Assembly: GCF_005870025.1 (NCBI RefSeq)
Contig: NZ_VATA01000022.1
Coordinates: 1 to 64,000, forward strand
Direction of reading: 5' to 3'
DNA length: 64,000 nucleotides
DNA from: Poseidonocella sp. HB161398
Lineage (GTDB): Bacteria; Pseudomonadota; Alphaproteobacteria; Rhodobacterales; Rhodobacteraceae
Shown here one piece after another: positions 9,477 through 18,515 of the stretch (its first letter is position 1; every line of letters starts with the position of its first letter). The position numbers were made by a program, and so were the translations under genes. The notes below the pieces were generated by a model that saw only the letters and a program-made list of their open reading frames with translations, ran no database searches and was not told the DNA's origin.

Positions 9477-10370
9477 CTATTCGAAGCCGATCACGACCTC
9501 GACCCGCCGGTTCTTCCGCCTCCCCTCTTCGGTGGCGTTGGTCGCCCGCGGCGCCAGCGCGCCCACGCCGGCCGCGGCGACCCGCTCCGGCGCCAGGCCC
9601 AGCCCGTCGACCAGCAGGCTGCGCACCGAAGCGGCGCGCCGCTGCGACAGATCCATGTTGGCCGCCGCCTTGCCGCTGGCATCGCTATGACCAACGATCG
9701 TCGCGCGATAGCCGGGATGCGCCGCCAGATAGGCCGCCAGCGCCGGCAGGCTCGCCGGAACCTCCTCGCCGAGCGTGTCCGCGCCGGTCGCGAAGCTGAC
9801 ATCCTCGAGCACCGCGAAGCCCTCCGCATCGAGCTCCGCCGCCAGATCCCCCGCTTCGGGCCCCGGGACCGGGGCCGTTTCCGGGGCGAGCCCGACCGGT
9901 GCCACCGTGGCAGGCAGGAGCGTCGTCTGCTGCCAGAAGACCTGCGACGCGGTCCGGCTGACCACCAAGAGGCGCAGCCCGTCCCCCGTCCCGGTCTCGG
10001 CGCCGAGCGCGTAGAATTCCGACAGGTCGAGATACATCTGCGGCGGCGGCAGAAGCTCGATGCCGCTGCGGAAATCGAAGCCGCCGCAATCCGCGGCCGC
10101 GCAGCGGAAGAGGATCCGACCGCCGCCGTCCTCGATCTCCGATGCCAGCGTCTCGAAGACCGAGAGCGGCGTCGTCTCCGCGTCGAGCGGGCGCGACCAG
10201 GCGACCGTCTCGCGCCGGGCGTCGAGGCTCTGCTGCGGCACTTCGGTGCCGTCGAACGCGCCCGCGGGCAGGCTGTACTGGCCGACCGGATCGTCGCGGC
10301 GCCCGGTCTCTTCCGCGACCGCCAGGCCCGGCAGAGCCAGCGCCGCGATGGCCAGCAGGGCCCGGCTCAT
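9477..10370 (-). CDS. OmpA-family outer membrane / peptidoglycan-binding protein
   Basis: 297 residues. A signal peptide ends at about residue 19 (AVAEE). Residues about 185-297 form an OmpA C-terminal domain with VGHSDASG, LSQRRAASVR and the NRRVEVVI end; the expected Asp and Arg that hold diaminopimelate are present. The N-terminal 180 residues are an unassigned beta-rich domain with two cysteines (CAAADC) that may form a disulfide. The ATG overlaps the stop of the acetyltransferase gene as ATGA, making it the third gene of a coupled operon starting with the cinA-like gene. Confidence 0.88.
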   Translation of the reverse strand: MSRALLAIAALALPGLAVAEETGRRDDPVGQYSLPAGAFDGTEVPQQSLDARRETVAWSRPLDAETTPLSVFETLASEIEDGGGRILFRCAAADCGGFDFRSGIELLPPPQMYLDLSEFYALGAETGTGDGLRLLVVSRTASQVFWQQTTLLPATVAPVGLAPETAPVPGPEAGDLAAELDAEGFAVLEDVSFATGADTLGEEVPASLPALAAYLAAHPGYRATIVGHSDASGKAAANMDLSQRRAASVRSLLVDGLGLAPERVAAAGVGALAPRATNATEEGRRKNRRVEVVIGFE

Positions 10371-11095
10371 GGCTGCACGCGGTAGTGGTAGCGAAGCACC
10401 GGCTCCATCCCGAGCCCGGCATAGAGCGCCCGCGCCCCGGCATTGCCCTCGGTCACGGCGAGCGCCAGCACCTCCGCGCCCTGCTCTGCTGCCCAGGCCG
10501 CGGCCCGCGCCATCAGCCTCGCGCCATTGCCGCGACGGCGAAAAGCGGGGCGGATCTCGATCGCGTGGATCATCGCGATGCGGCCGTCGACCGCGGCGAA
10601 GGCGGTGCCGGCCGGGACGTCCCCGTCGCGCGCCATCAGCGAGACATGCGGCCCGCCGACACGGGACATCACCGCCATGCGGTCGCGGCCGATCCCGCCC
10701 TGCGCCCAGATCTCCTCCTGGATCGACAAGGGCGGCCAATGGGCGAAGGTCGTCAGCCGCGGCATTTCGATGCCGGCAAAGGCGTCCAGCGGCGCGGCAT
10801 AGAGCAGGCTCGGATCCTTGATCGCATAGCCCTCGCGCTCCAGCAGCGCGTCGAGCCCGGGCGTGTCTGGCAGGATCTGGAAGACCGGCGCCTGGCCCCA
10901 GGCCTGCATCTGCGCCACCGCCCGCGGCAGCGCCTCGGCCAGGCCTTCGGCCCCGGGCAGCGCCCGCGCCGCGCTGACCCGCTTCCCGCCGCCGGGCGAG
11001 CGGCGCATCCGGAACGGGCCCAGCGCGGTCTCTTCCGCCGCGGGCCAGGTCGCGGCCAGCGCCTGGCGCATCTCCTCCGGCCCGGGCAGGCTCAC
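10367..11095 (-). CDS. GNAT family N-acetyltransferase
   Basis: 242 residues. The C-terminal 120 residues hold the acetyl-CoA site: IHAIEIRPAFRRRGNGARLM matches motif A (R-x-x-G-x-G/A) and is followed by LALAVTEGNAGARALYAGLGM (motif B). The N-terminal half is Ala-rich and diverged. Start is a GTG overlapping the stop of the cinA-like gene (GTGA), so it is translationally coupled. The substrate is not predictable. It sits between a nucleotide-handling gene and an OmpA gene, a combination seen in related genomes without a known functional link. Confidence 0.85.
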   Translation of the reverse strand: MSLPGPEEMRQALAATWPAAEETALGPFRMRRSPGGGKRVSAARALPGAEGLAEALPRAVAQMQAWGQAPVFQILPDTPGLDALLEREGYAIKDPSLLYAAPLDAFAGIEMPRLTTFAHWPPLSIQEEIWAQGGIGRDRMAVMSRVGGPHVSLMARDGDVPAGTAFAAVDGRIAMIHAIEIRPAFRRRGNGARLMARAAAWAAEQGAEVLALAVTEGNAGARALYAGLGMEPVLRYHYRVQP

Positions 11096-11826
11096 GGCGC
11101 CACCGGCGGCAGCACCTCGCCCAGCCGCGCCATGGCGGCGTCGATCTTCGGCCCGTCGGTGCCCCGCACGACGATCTGCGCGCCGAAGGCGCCGTCGCGC
11201 TGGAACGGGTAGCTGCCCATCGACAGCTCGGGGAATTCCTCGGCCAGCCGCCGCAGCGGCCCGGCGATCTCGCCCTCGGGCATGTAGAGCGTCACCGACT
11301 GGCTCAGGAGCGGCGCGCCGCCCGAAAGCGTCGGCATCACCGAGGCGACCATCGCCTGGAAGACCGAGGGCACGCCGGCCATGACATGGACATTGCCGAG
11401 CACGAAGCCCGGCGCGGCCGAGACCGGGTTGTCGATCAGCGTCGCGCCGTCGGGGATGCGGGCCATGCGCAGCCGCGCCTCGTTCATCTCGGTGCCGCGA
11501 TTGGCGTAATGCGCGGCGAGGATGGCGCGGGCGTCATCGCGCACATCGATATGGGCGCCGAAGGCGGCGGCGACGGCATCGGCGGTGATGTCGTCATGCG
11601 TCGGCCCGATGCCGCCCGAGGTGAAGACATAGTCATGCGCCTCCGACAGCGTGCGGACGGCCGCGGTGATGGTCGCGGCCTCGTCGGGGATGAAGCGCGC
11701 CTCGGCGAGGGGGATGTTGTGGCGGGTCAGCTCGCCCGCGAGATAGTGCATGTTGGAGTCGCGGGTGCGGCCCGAGAGGATCTCGTCCCCGATCACCAGC
11801 ATCGCCGCCGTAGGATTGCCCGTCAT
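11092..11826 (-). CDS. Molybdopterin-binding / CinA N-terminal domain protein
   Basis: 244 residues, the stand-alone MoaB/Mog-fold domain found at the N-terminus of CinA, without the C-terminal nicotinamide-nucleotide amidase domain. Recognisable blocks are LVIGDEILSGRTRDSN, TSGGIGPTHDDIT and AGVPSVFQAM. In full-length CinA this domain is linked to ADP-ribose or NMN-related pyrophosphatase activity; for the stand-alone form the substrate is unknown. ATG at 11826 is chosen because AGGACAG precedes it; another ATG lies nine codons upstream. First gene of the three-gene operon. Confidence 0.88.
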   Translation of the reverse strand: MTGNPTAAMLVIGDEILSGRTRDSNMHYLAGELTRHNIPLAEARFIPDEAATITAAVRTLSEAHDYVFTSGGIGPTHDDITADAVAAAFGAHIDVRDDARAILAAHYANRGTEMNEARLRMARIPDGATLIDNPVSAAPGFVLGNVHVMAGVPSVFQAMVASVMPTLSGGAPLLSQSVTLYMPEGEIAGPLRRLAEEFPELSMGSYPFQRDGAFGAQIVVRGTDGPKIDAAMARLGEVLPPVAP

Positions 11827-12060
11827 CGCCCTGTCCTTCCTGGAAACGTCCATGCATATCTAGGCCTTCGCTAGCCCTGTTCCATGCCGGGATCAACTGT
11901 CCCGACCGTGGCACGGAGACCGGCCGCGGCCAGCCCTCACCCGGTGCGGCCGCATCCAGAGCTCCGCCCAGCGCGCGTGCAAGGTCCTTCGCCAATGTCC
12001 TGCAACGCTATCCCGGAGCGCCCGGCTTCCCAGTCTCGGCCGCGGCCCTTTGCACATCGC

Positions 12061-13449
12061 TCAGATGTCGAGGGACACCGCTTGTGTGACCTCGCGCAGA
12101 TAGACCGGCTGGATGATGTCGTTGAAGCATTGCGAGGTGGCGGCGACGGCGTCATTCGCATCCGGGCCGAGCAGATACATTAGCCCCACTCCAAGACCAC
12201 CCCAGAGCACCCCGGAAAACAGGGCCCCAGTATTCTCGCCGAACCCCGTCAGGGCGCTATCGGAAACCTTCTGGCGCCAGTTGATTTTCGGGTTCTCCGC
12301 AGCCTGCGCCTGCAACTCGGCTTTTTCGGCAGCCGTCTCGGCGGCCGCAAGCTTTGCCTCCAGCAGGCCAATCTCGGCCTGCGCCTCCCGCAGCTCCCGG
12401 ACCAGCCGCGCGACGGTATCGGCAGCCTGCTCCAGCAGCTTCGCCAGCTGCGCCTCCTGATCGGTCAGATGGGTCGCCAGCAGCACCGCCGAGATCTGCT
12501 GCAGGTATTTCTGCAACGGCTCTGCCGCCGCAAACGGGTCCGGCAGTGCGTTCCCGACAGCATGTATCGCCGTTCCGAGGAGCTGTGCCAAGCCGGCCGC
12601 ATAGAGGCTCGACCGTTTCGGGTCCCGCAAAAGATGCTGTGCCTGCGTCCGCGCCGCTTCGGGAGGCAGCGCCTTTCTCTGGTGCTCGATTTTCCGGATC
12701 GCGTCAGCCACCGCCGCCGGACCTTCTTCCCAAATGTCGTCCGGGATCAGGGCGATGTCGCGGCAGAGCTCCCAGTCGCTCCAAGTTCCAGCAAGGATCG
12801 CGAGATACCAGCGGCTCCAGAAAGCCCAATCGCTTTCGTTGCCACTGAAATACTTCAAAATTGCCTTCCTTCCTTTCCTCAGCACCTCCGGTTCGTCTTT
12901 GCCAATCCACAAGCCTTGTTCGTTCTGCCAGACTGCGCACCAACCATCGTTCGTCCCGTTTGCGACGTTCACATCTCTTGAGGCCGCAGCAAACGCAGAA
13001 GCGCGCCCGAAAGCAGCAGTATCACCAACGGCGGCTGCGGCAGCTTCCCGCCAAAGACCATTTCTAGACTCTACTGAGGCGGCGGCGGACAGAGCTGCAG
13101 ACAAGGCACGCCGCACCAAAGACCTAGGGGAAAGTAAAGAGGCAGCCCCCCTCCCTGCGCGGTATTTGGATCGAAGAGAGCGCGATGCGGCAACCAACAG
13201 AGAAAACTTCTCAGTTGGAGCATTGGCGGCTGCCGCGGACAAAATGGCAGCTCGAAGAGCTGGCAGAACAACCTCAGACAGTGAGGCTCCATCATTTAGC
13301 CCCAAACCTGGCAAAGCCATTTCTTGGTCAGCCAAACCAAAGCCCGGCAGTGCCCGAAGCGCCGAGCGCGCCGCAAGATGGATCGAGACCTGATCTGGCT
13401 GGTCTTTCAGCCAGGCCTCGATGTCCGTCTCGTCCGCAAATTCCACCAT
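12061..13449 (-). CDS. Unassigned membrane-anchored protein with coiled coil
   Basis: 462 residues, not recognised functionally. It starts MVEFADETDIEAWL followed by QPDQVSIHLAARSALRALP, a block I associate with uncharacterised alphaproteobacterial proteins. A second conserved-looking stretch has FWSRWYLAILAG and RDIALIPDDIWEEGP (about residues 215-260). Residues about 350-400 form a heptad-rich coiled coil, and one membrane span (about 415-435) lies near the C-terminus, so most of the protein would be on one side of the membrane. GC is visibly lower in 12830-13330 than around it, hinting at transfer or relaxed constraint. The ATG at 13449 has only a weak ribosome-binding site. Confidence 0.7.
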   Translation of the reverse strand: MVEFADETDIEAWLKDQPDQVSIHLAARSALRALPGFGLADQEMALPGLGLNDGASLSEVVLPALRAAILSAAAANAPTEKFSLLVAASRSLRSKYRAGRGAASLLSPRSLVRRALSAALSAAASVESRNGLWREAAAAAVGDTAAFGRASAFAAASRDVNVANGTNDGWCAVWQNEQGLWIGKDEPEVLRKGRKAILKYFSGNESDWAFWSRWYLAILAGTWSDWELCRDIALIPDDIWEEGPAAVADAIRKIEHQRKALPPEAARTQAQHLLRDPKRSSLYAAGLAQLLGTAIHAVGNALPDPFAAAEPLQKYLQQISAVLLATHLTDQEAQLAKLLEQAADTVARLVRELREAQAEIGLLEAKLAAAETAAEKAELQAQAAENPKINWRQKVSDSALTGFGENTGALFSGVLWGGLGVGLMYLLGPDANDAVAATSQCFNDIIQPVYLREVTQAVSLDI

Positions 13450-13545
13450 CCAATCGCCCCGCTCAAATCCGGCTCCACCCTGCCCGCGCGCCCCTGCCCG
13501 AACAACCCGCTTGACGCCGCAGCCATTCGCGCGCATCTGCCGCCC

Positions 13546-13884
13546 ATGACCAAGGAAAAGAAACCCCAGCAGGTCTTCACCCTGCTCGTCCAGCTCGGAC
13601 GCAAGAAAGGCGACGGGCTGCCCGAGGGCGCAACCGGAGCGGCGCTGATGTGCTACTCCTCCGGCGTCGACGAGGCCGAGGCCGTGCGCGAGACCGTTGC
13701 CGTGCTGAAGCAGGCCGATCTCGCCCCGCTCGATGTCACCGGCTACGGCACCCGCGAGGAGCGCGAGGCGATGGGCCACGAGATCGATGCCGACGAGGCG
13801 GAGCTGATGGACCGCGCGCTGGCCGAGAATGCCGTGATCGTGGCGCAGATGACCCCGTTCTTCGGAGACGAAGACCGGGACTGA
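13546..13884 (+). CDS. Conserved small protein of unknown function upstream of dapE
   Basis: 112 residues beginning [14 protein letters not shown]. It is acidic at the C-terminus, has no membrane span and one free cysteine. The family recurs immediately upstream of dapE in Rhodobacteraceae, as I recall; the gap to dapE here is 58 bases. Two blocks stand out: [19 protein letters not shown] near residue 20 and [17 protein letters not shown] near residue 65. No catalytic motif is recognisable. The 5' end faces the unassigned 462-residue gene, with only 96 bases between the two start codons. Confidence 0.75.
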   Translation: MTKEKKPQQVFTLLVQLGRKKGDGLPEGATGAALMCYSSGVDEAEAVRETVAVLKQADLAPLDVTGYGTREEREAMGHEIDADEAELMDRALAENAVIVAQMTPFFGDEDRD

Positions 13885-13942
13885 GGGGGCGGATTGCACG
13901 CCTGGCATCTGCGCGGTACTCCGGCCCCAAAGGAGACCGCCG

Positions 13943-15088
13943 ATGCCAACCGATCCCGTCGCGCTGACCCGCCGCCTCGTGCGCTGCCCCTCTGTCACCC
14001 CCGAGGAGGGCGGCGCACTGGAGCTGCTGGCGGGGGAGCTCGCCGCTGCCGGGTTCGCCTGCACCCGCGTCGACCGCAACGGCACCGCCAATCTCTTCGC
14101 CCGCTGGGGCGCCAAAGGGCATCCGAGGACCTTCGGCTTCAACGGCCATACCGACGTGGTCCCCGTGGGCGATGCCGCCGCCTGGACCATGGACCCGTTC
14201 GGCGCCGAGGAGGCCGGGGGCTGGCTCTACGGCCGCGGGGCGACCGACATGAAATCCGGCGTCGCCGCCTTCGCCGCCGCGGCGATCGACCTCGTCACCC
14301 AGGCGCCGCCCGACGGCGCGGTGATCCTGGCGATCACCGGCGACGAGGAGGGCCCGGCAAAGGACGGCACGGTCGCGCTGCTCGACTGGATGGCGGCCGA
14401 GGGCGAGGCGATGGCGGCCTGCCTGGTCGGCGAGCCGACCTGCCCCGAGACGCTGGGCGACATGATGAAGATCGGGCGGCGCGGCTCGGTCAGCGCCTTC
14501 TTCACCGCCAGCGGCATCCAGGGCCATGTCGCCTATCCCCACAAGACCGCCAATCCGGTCCCGGCGATGGCGAAGCTGGTCGACCGGCTCAGCTCGGCCG
14601 TGCTCGATGCCGGCAGCGACCATTTCGACCCCTCGACCCTGGCCGTCACCACCTTCGACACCGGCAATCCGGCGACCAATGTCGTGCCCGCGAGCTGCCG
14701 CGCGACGGTGAATATCCGCTTCAACGACCTGCATGACAGCGCCGGGCTCGTCGCCTGGATGGCGCAGGAGATGGGTCAGGTCGCCGAGGAGACCGGCATC
14801 GGCTTCGACATGACCACCGCCGTCTCGGGCGAGAGCTTCCTGACCCCGCCGGGGCCGCTGGTCGATCTGGTGGCGCAGGCCGTGACCGCCGAGACCGGCG
14901 TGACGCCGGAGCTGTCCACTTCGGGCGGCACCTCGGATGCGCGCTTCGTCAAGGATCACTGCCCGGTGGTGGAATTCGGCCTGGTCGGGCACCGCATGCA
15001 CCAGGTGGACGAGCGGGTGGAGATCGCCCAGATCCCGCAGCTCAAGGCCATCTACAGCCGCATCCTGACGGAGTATTTCGCGCAATGA
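13943..15088 (+). CDS. dapE: Succinyl-diaminopimelate desuccinylase
   Basis: 381 residues, normal length. It removes succinate from N-succinyl-LL-diaminopimelate in the lysine and peptidoglycan precursor pathway. It is an M20 di-zinc enzyme: NGHTDVVP gives the first His-Asp pair, TDMKSG the bridging aspartate region, and ITGDEEGP the catalytic Glu pair. The C-terminal [11 protein letters not shown] and GHRMHQVDE blocks complete the DapE pattern. AAAGGAGAC precedes the ATG. Its stop overlaps the next gene's ATG (ATGA), the first of two such overlaps in this operon. Confidence 0.96.
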   Translation: MPTDPVALTRRLVRCPSVTPEEGGALELLAGELAAAGFACTRVDRNGTANLFARWGAKGHPRTFGFNGHTDVVPVGDAAAWTMDPFGAEEAGGWLYGRGATDMKSGVAAFAAAAIDLVTQAPPDGAVILAITGDEEGPAKDGTVALLDWMAAEGEAMAACLVGEPTCPETLGDMMKIGRRGSVSAFFTASGIQGHVAYPHKTANPVPAMAKLVDRLSSAVLDAGSDHFDPSTLAVTTFDTGNPATNVVPASCRATVNIRFNDLHDSAGLVAWMAQEMGQVAEETGIGFDMTTAVSGESFLTPPGPLVDLVAQAVTAETGVTPELSTSGGTSDARFVKDHCPVVEFGLVGHRMHQVDERVEIAQIPQLKAIYSRILTEYFAQ

Positions 15089-15513
15089 TCATCACAGAAG
15101 CCGCAACCGGCAAGGACATGGCGGATATCCGCGCGCTGCGGCAGGCGGTGTTCATCGACGAGCAGAACATCCCGGCCGAGCTGGAATGGGACGGGCTCGA
15201 CACCGAGGCACGGCACCTGATCGCGCGCGAGGCCGGGAACCCGGCGGGCACGCTGCGCTGGCGGATGGTCGGGGAGACCGCGAAGATCGAGCGGGTCTGC
15301 GTGCTCGACACCTATCGCGGCACCGGGCTGGGCGCGCGGCTGATGTTCGCCGCGCTCGACGCCATCCGCGAGACGCCGGAGGTGCAGCGGGTCAAGCTGT
15401 CCTCGCAGGTCTCGGCCGCGGGCTTCTACCGCAAGCTCGGCTTCACCCCGGACGGCGAGGAATACGACGATGCGGGCATCCCGCATGTCGACATGTGGCG
15501 CGACCGCCCGTGA
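15085..15513 (+). CDS. GNAT family N-acetyltransferase (ElaA/YjcF type)
   Basis: 142 residues. The opening ([23 protein letters not shown]) is the ElaA/YjcF signature, and [16 protein letters not shown] with a later [11 protein letters not shown] forms the acetyl-CoA site. The substrate is unknown. Coupled to dapE by ATGA and to the next gene by GTGA. Confidence 0.88.
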   Translation: MIITEAATGKDMADIRALRQAVFIDEQNIPAELEWDGLDTEARHLIAREAGNPAGTLRWRMVGETAKIERVCVLDTYRGTGLGARLMFAALDAIRETPEVQRVKLSSQVSAAGFYRKLGFTPDGEEYDDAGIPHVDMWRDRP

Positions 15514-16118
15514 TCCGTCCCCGCCTGGCCGTGATGGTGAAGGAGCCGCGGCCGGGCCGGGTCAAGACGCGGCTGGGCGCGGGCATCGGCATGGTCCCGG
15601 CCGCCTGGTGGTTCCGCCACCAGACCCGGGCGCTCCTGCGCCGGCTGCGCGATCCGCGATGGGAGCTGGTGCTGGCCGTCAGCCCCGACCGCGAAGGGCA
15701 GGAAAGCCGCGCCTGGCCCGCGGATCTGCCCCGCCTGCCCCAGGGACGCGGCGATCTGGGCGCGCGGATGGGGCGGATCCTGCGCCAGGCCCCCGGCCCC
15801 GCCATCGTCATCGGCGCCGACATCCCCGGCATCACCCGCGCCCATGTCGCCCGCGCCTTCCATGCGCTGGCCGCCCATGACGCCGTGATCGGCCCGGCCC
15901 CCGACGGGGGCTACTGGCTGGTCGGGCTCGCAGGACGCCGCGCCGCGCCGCCGGGGCTTTTCCGGGGCGTGCGCTGGTCGAGCGCCCATGCCCGCGCCGA
16001 CACGCTGCGCAGCATGGCGGGGCTGCGCGTCGCCACCGCCGACACGCTCGCCGATATCGACAGCGCCGCCGATCTCGCGGCCCTCCGCCACCTTGGCACC
16101 GGCAGCGCCGCCCGCTAG
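15510..16118 (+). CDS. DUF2064 / TIGR04282-type glycosyltransferase-like protein
   Basis: 202 residues. The start is a GTG overlapping the preceding stop (GTGA). The sequence opens with [15 protein letters not shown], the nucleotide-binding loop of this nucleotidyl/glycosyltransferase-like family, and carries [15 protein letters not shown] and [13 protein letters not shown], its two other signatures. Members are linked to arsenosugar or radical-SAM clusters elsewhere, but no such neighbours exist here, so function remains open. Third gene of the dapE operon; pyrB starts 29 bases later. Confidence 0.85.
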   Translation: MIRPRLAVMVKEPRPGRVKTRLGAGIGMVPAAWWFRHQTRALLRRLRDPRWELVLAVSPDREGQESRAWPADLPRLPQGRGDLGARMGRILRQAPGPAIVIGADIPGITRAHVARAFHALAAHDAVIGPAPDGGYWLVGLAGRRAAPPGLFRGVRWSSAHARADTLRSMAGLRVATADTLADIDSAADLAALRHLGTGSAAR

Positions 16119-16147
16119 AACACCCGCAGCACAGGCGCGAGGACTCC

Positions 16148-17104
16148 ATGACCTTCTCCCACAAGCACCTCCTCGGCATCGAGCCGCTCCATCCCGAAGA
16201 GATCCGCACGGTCCTCGACCTCGCGGACCGCTATGCCGAGATGAACCGGCGCGAGGACAAGCATGGCGACGCGCTGGCGGGGATGACCCAGGTCAACATG
16301 TTCTTCGAGAACTCCACCCGCACCCAGTCGAGCTTCGAGCTGGCCGGCAAGCGGCTGGGCGCCGACGTGATGTCGATGTCGATGCAGACCTCCTCGGTGA
16401 AGAAGGGCGAGACGCTGATCGACACCGCGGTGACGCTGAACGCGATGCATCCCGACCTGCTGGTGGTGCGCCATCCGCATTCCGGCGCGGTCGACCTGCT
16501 GGCGCAGAAGGTCAATTGCGCGGTGCTGAACGCCGGCGACGGGCGGCACGAGCATCCGACCCAGGCGCTGCTCGACGCGCTGACCATCCGCCGCGCCAAG
16601 GGACGGCTGCACCGGCTGAACATCGCCATCTGCGGCGACATCGCCCATAGCCGCGTCGCCCGCTCGAACATCCTGCTGCTGCACAAGATGGAGAACCGCG
16701 TCCGCCTGGTCGGCCCGCCCACGCTGCTGCCCGCAGGGGTCAGGGACTGGGGCGTCGAGGTCTATCACGACATGGCCGAGGGGCTGGCCGATTGCGACGT
16801 GGTGATGATGCTGCGGCTCCAGCGCGAGCGCATGGATGGCGGTTTCATCCCGTCCGAGCGCGAGTATTTCCACCGCTTCGGCCTCGATGCCGAGAAGCTG
16901 GGCTACGCCAAGGACGACGCGATCGTCATGCATCCCGGGCCGATGAACCGCGGGGTGGAGATCGACGGGCTGATCGCCGACGACCTGACCCGCTCGGTGA
17001 TCCGCGAGCAGGTGGAGATGGGCGTCGCCGTGCGCATGGCCGCGATGGACCTGCTGGCGCGGAACCTGCGCGCCGAGCGGGCCGCCGCCCCTGTCATGGC
17101 GTAA
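16148..17104 (+). CDS. pyrB: Aspartate carbamoyltransferase catalytic subunit
   Basis: 318 residues. It condenses carbamoyl phosphate with aspartate in pyrimidine synthesis. The carbamoyl-phosphate loop is STRTQSSFE (Gln where E. coli has the second Arg, which I believe is common in this lineage), and [12 protein letters not shown] and [10 protein letters not shown] mark the other conserved sites. No regulatory subunit pyrI is nearby, and pyrC, often adjacent in relatives, is not next to it here. A 32-codon membrane ORF starts 10 bases after its stop. Confidence 0.97.
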   Translation: MTFSHKHLLGIEPLHPEEIRTVLDLADRYAEMNRREDKHGDALAGMTQVNMFFENSTRTQSSFELAGKRLGADVMSMSMQTSSVKKGETLIDTAVTLNAMHPDLLVVRHPHSGAVDLLAQKVNCAVLNAGDGRHEHPTQALLDALTIRRAKGRLHRLNIAICGDIAHSRVARSNILLLHKMENRVRLVGPPTLLPAGVRDWGVEVYHDMAEGLADCDVVMMLRLQRERMDGGFIPSEREYFHRFGLDAEKLGYAKDDAIVMHPGPMNRGVEIDGLIADDLTRSVIREQVEMGVAVRMAAMDLLARNLRAERAAAPVMA

Positions 17105-17114
17105 GGAACGCGGC

Positions 17115-17213
17115 ATGAAGGACCCCAAGGATCCGCGGATGAGCGGGATGATCGCGCTGGCCGCGCTGGTGGTGATGGCGGCGCTGACCGTCCTGGTGGT
17201 GGTCATTGCCTGA
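17115..17213 (+). CDS. Small single-span membrane protein (32 residues)
   Basis: MKDPKDPRMSGMIAL opens a 32-residue protein whose remainder is one uninterrupted hydrophobic span of about 21 residues rich in Val, Ala and Leu. TAAGGA lies seven bases before the ATG. The charged Asp/Lys/Arg head suggests the N-terminus stays in the cytoplasm. It fills the space between pyrB and the transporter gene, ending two bases or fewer from possible transporter starts, so the three are likely co-transcribed. No family is recognised. Confidence 0.6.
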   Translation: MKDPKDPRMSGMIALAALVVMAALTVLVVVIA

Positions 17214-17214
17214 G

Positions 17215-18099
17215 GTGACGCCGCCACCGCTGCCCGGACAGCGGCCCCTGGCCGGCATGGGCTGGATGGTGCTCTCGGGCCTCGCCTTCGTCTGCTTCAT
17301 CGGCGCGATGAAATCGGTGGGCGATGCCGTGCCGGTGGTCGAGGGCGCCTTCCTGCGCTTCGCCTTCGGGCTGGTCTTCCTGGTACCCCTGGCCGGACGG
17401 CTGCGCGCGCACTGGCCGAAGGGGCGCGACCTGAAGCTCTTCCTCGGCCGCGGCGTCGTCCACTCCGTGGCGATCTGCGCCTGGTTCTTCGCCATCGCCA
17501 GCATCCCGCTGGCCGAGGTCACGGCGATCAACTACCTCGCGCCGGTCTGCGTCACCGTCGGCGCCGCGCTCTTCCTGGGCGAGCGGCTGGCGGCGCGGCG
17601 GATCGCGGCGGTGGCCGTGGCGCTGCTCGGCGCGCTGATCCTGCTGCGCCCCGGCTTCCGCACGCTGGAGCCCGGGCATTTCGCGATGATCCTCGCCGCG
17701 ATCAGCCTCGGCAGCTCCTACGTGATCGGCAAGACCCTGACCGCGCGCTTCCCGCCGACGGTGATCGTCGCCTGGCTCAGCCTCTCGGTCACGCCGATCC
17801 TGCTGCCGCTGGCGGCGGCGAACTGGGTGACGCCGCCCTGGCCCGTGCTGGCCACGCTGGCGCTGGCCGCGGTCTTCGCCAATGTCGGGCACTACCTGAT
17901 GACCCTGGCCTTCCGCGCCGCGCCGGTCGCCGTGACCCAGCCGGTCACCTTCCTGCAGCTCGTCTGGTCGGTCCTTCTGGGCGTGATCGTCTTCGGCGAG
18001 CCGGTCGATCCCTATGTGCTGCTTGGCGGCGGGGTGATCGTCTCGGCCGTGTCCTTCATCGCCTGGCGCGAGCACCAGGTCAAAAAATCCGGCCGCTAG
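17215..18099 (+). CDS. DMT superfamily (EamA) transporter
   Basis: About 294 residues with ten predicted membrane spans in two EamA repeats (first from MGWMVLSGLAFV, second from HFAMILAAISLGSSY). Such proteins export or exchange small metabolites; substrate unknown. Start is uncertain: GTG 17215 follows the small ORF stop by one base, TTG 17206 overlaps it, and ATG 17257 directly precedes the first span. The stop codon lies in the loop/stem of a terminator. The upstream pyrB and microprotein suggest one transcript. Confidence 0.88.
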   Translation: MTPPPLPGQRPLAGMGWMVLSGLAFVCFIGAMKSVGDAVPVVEGAFLRFAFGLVFLVPLAGRLRAHWPKGRDLKLFLGRGVVHSVAICAWFFAIASIPLAEVTAINYLAPVCVTVGAALFLGERLAARRIAAVAVALLGALILLRPGFRTLEPGHFAMILAAISLGSSYVIGKTLTARFPPTVIVAWLSLSVTPILLPLAAANWVTPPWPVLATLALAAVFANVGHYLMTLAFRAAPVAVTQPVTFLQLVWSVLLGVIVFGEPVDPYVLLGGGVIVSAVSFIAWREHQVKKSGR

Positions 18100-18108
18100 G
18101 CCGGATTT
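18085..18108 (+). terminator. Terminator overlapping the transporter stop codon
   Basis: A perfect 10-bp stem (AAATCCGGCC/GGCCGGATTT) with loop GCTA contains the TAG stop of the transporter. Six A's lie on the left side and three T's on the right, so it could stop transcription on either strand. Confidence 0.75.
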
Positions 18109-18180
18109 GATCGGCATCAAGGCGGGGCCCGCCTGTCCTCGCGTAAGGTCCGTCTTGCCACAGAGATGAGGACACCGACG

Positions 18181-18435
18181 ATGACCCACGTTGCCCATGC
18201 CCTTGCCGAGGAGTTCCCCGCTCAAGTCGAGACCCTCCGCCATCTGCGCCAGACCGACGCCCGCGTCGCCCGGCTGGCCGACGAATACACCGAAATCAAC
18301 GACATCCTCCATCGGGTGGAGACCAATCTGCAGCCGATGTGCGATATCGAGGCGCTGCGCCTGCGGCGCACGCGGGTTGCCCTGAAGGACCAGCTCGCGA
18401 AGCTGCTGTCCAGGGCGGAGCCCGTGGCCGTCTGA
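18181..18435 (+). CDS. YdcH / DUF465 family small protein
   Basis: 84 residues, helical. The central RLADEYTEINDILHRVE and the ALRLRRTRVALKDQLAKLL end are the DUF465 pattern of two antiparallel helices. Function in the family is unknown. AGATGAGGAC precedes the ATG. The gene is monocistronic between the transporter terminator and a convergent gene. Confidence 0.85.
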   Translation: MTHVAHALAEEFPAQVETLRHLRQTDARVARLADEYTEINDILHRVETNLQPMCDIEALRLRRTRVALKDQLAKLLSRAEPVAV

Positions 18436-18515
18436 CGGTCCGGGCCTGAGCGCACCGCACGCGGCGGGGAGTCACGCGGGCGGTGCGCCGCCAGGAGGCT
18501 CCCGTTGCGCGCCGC

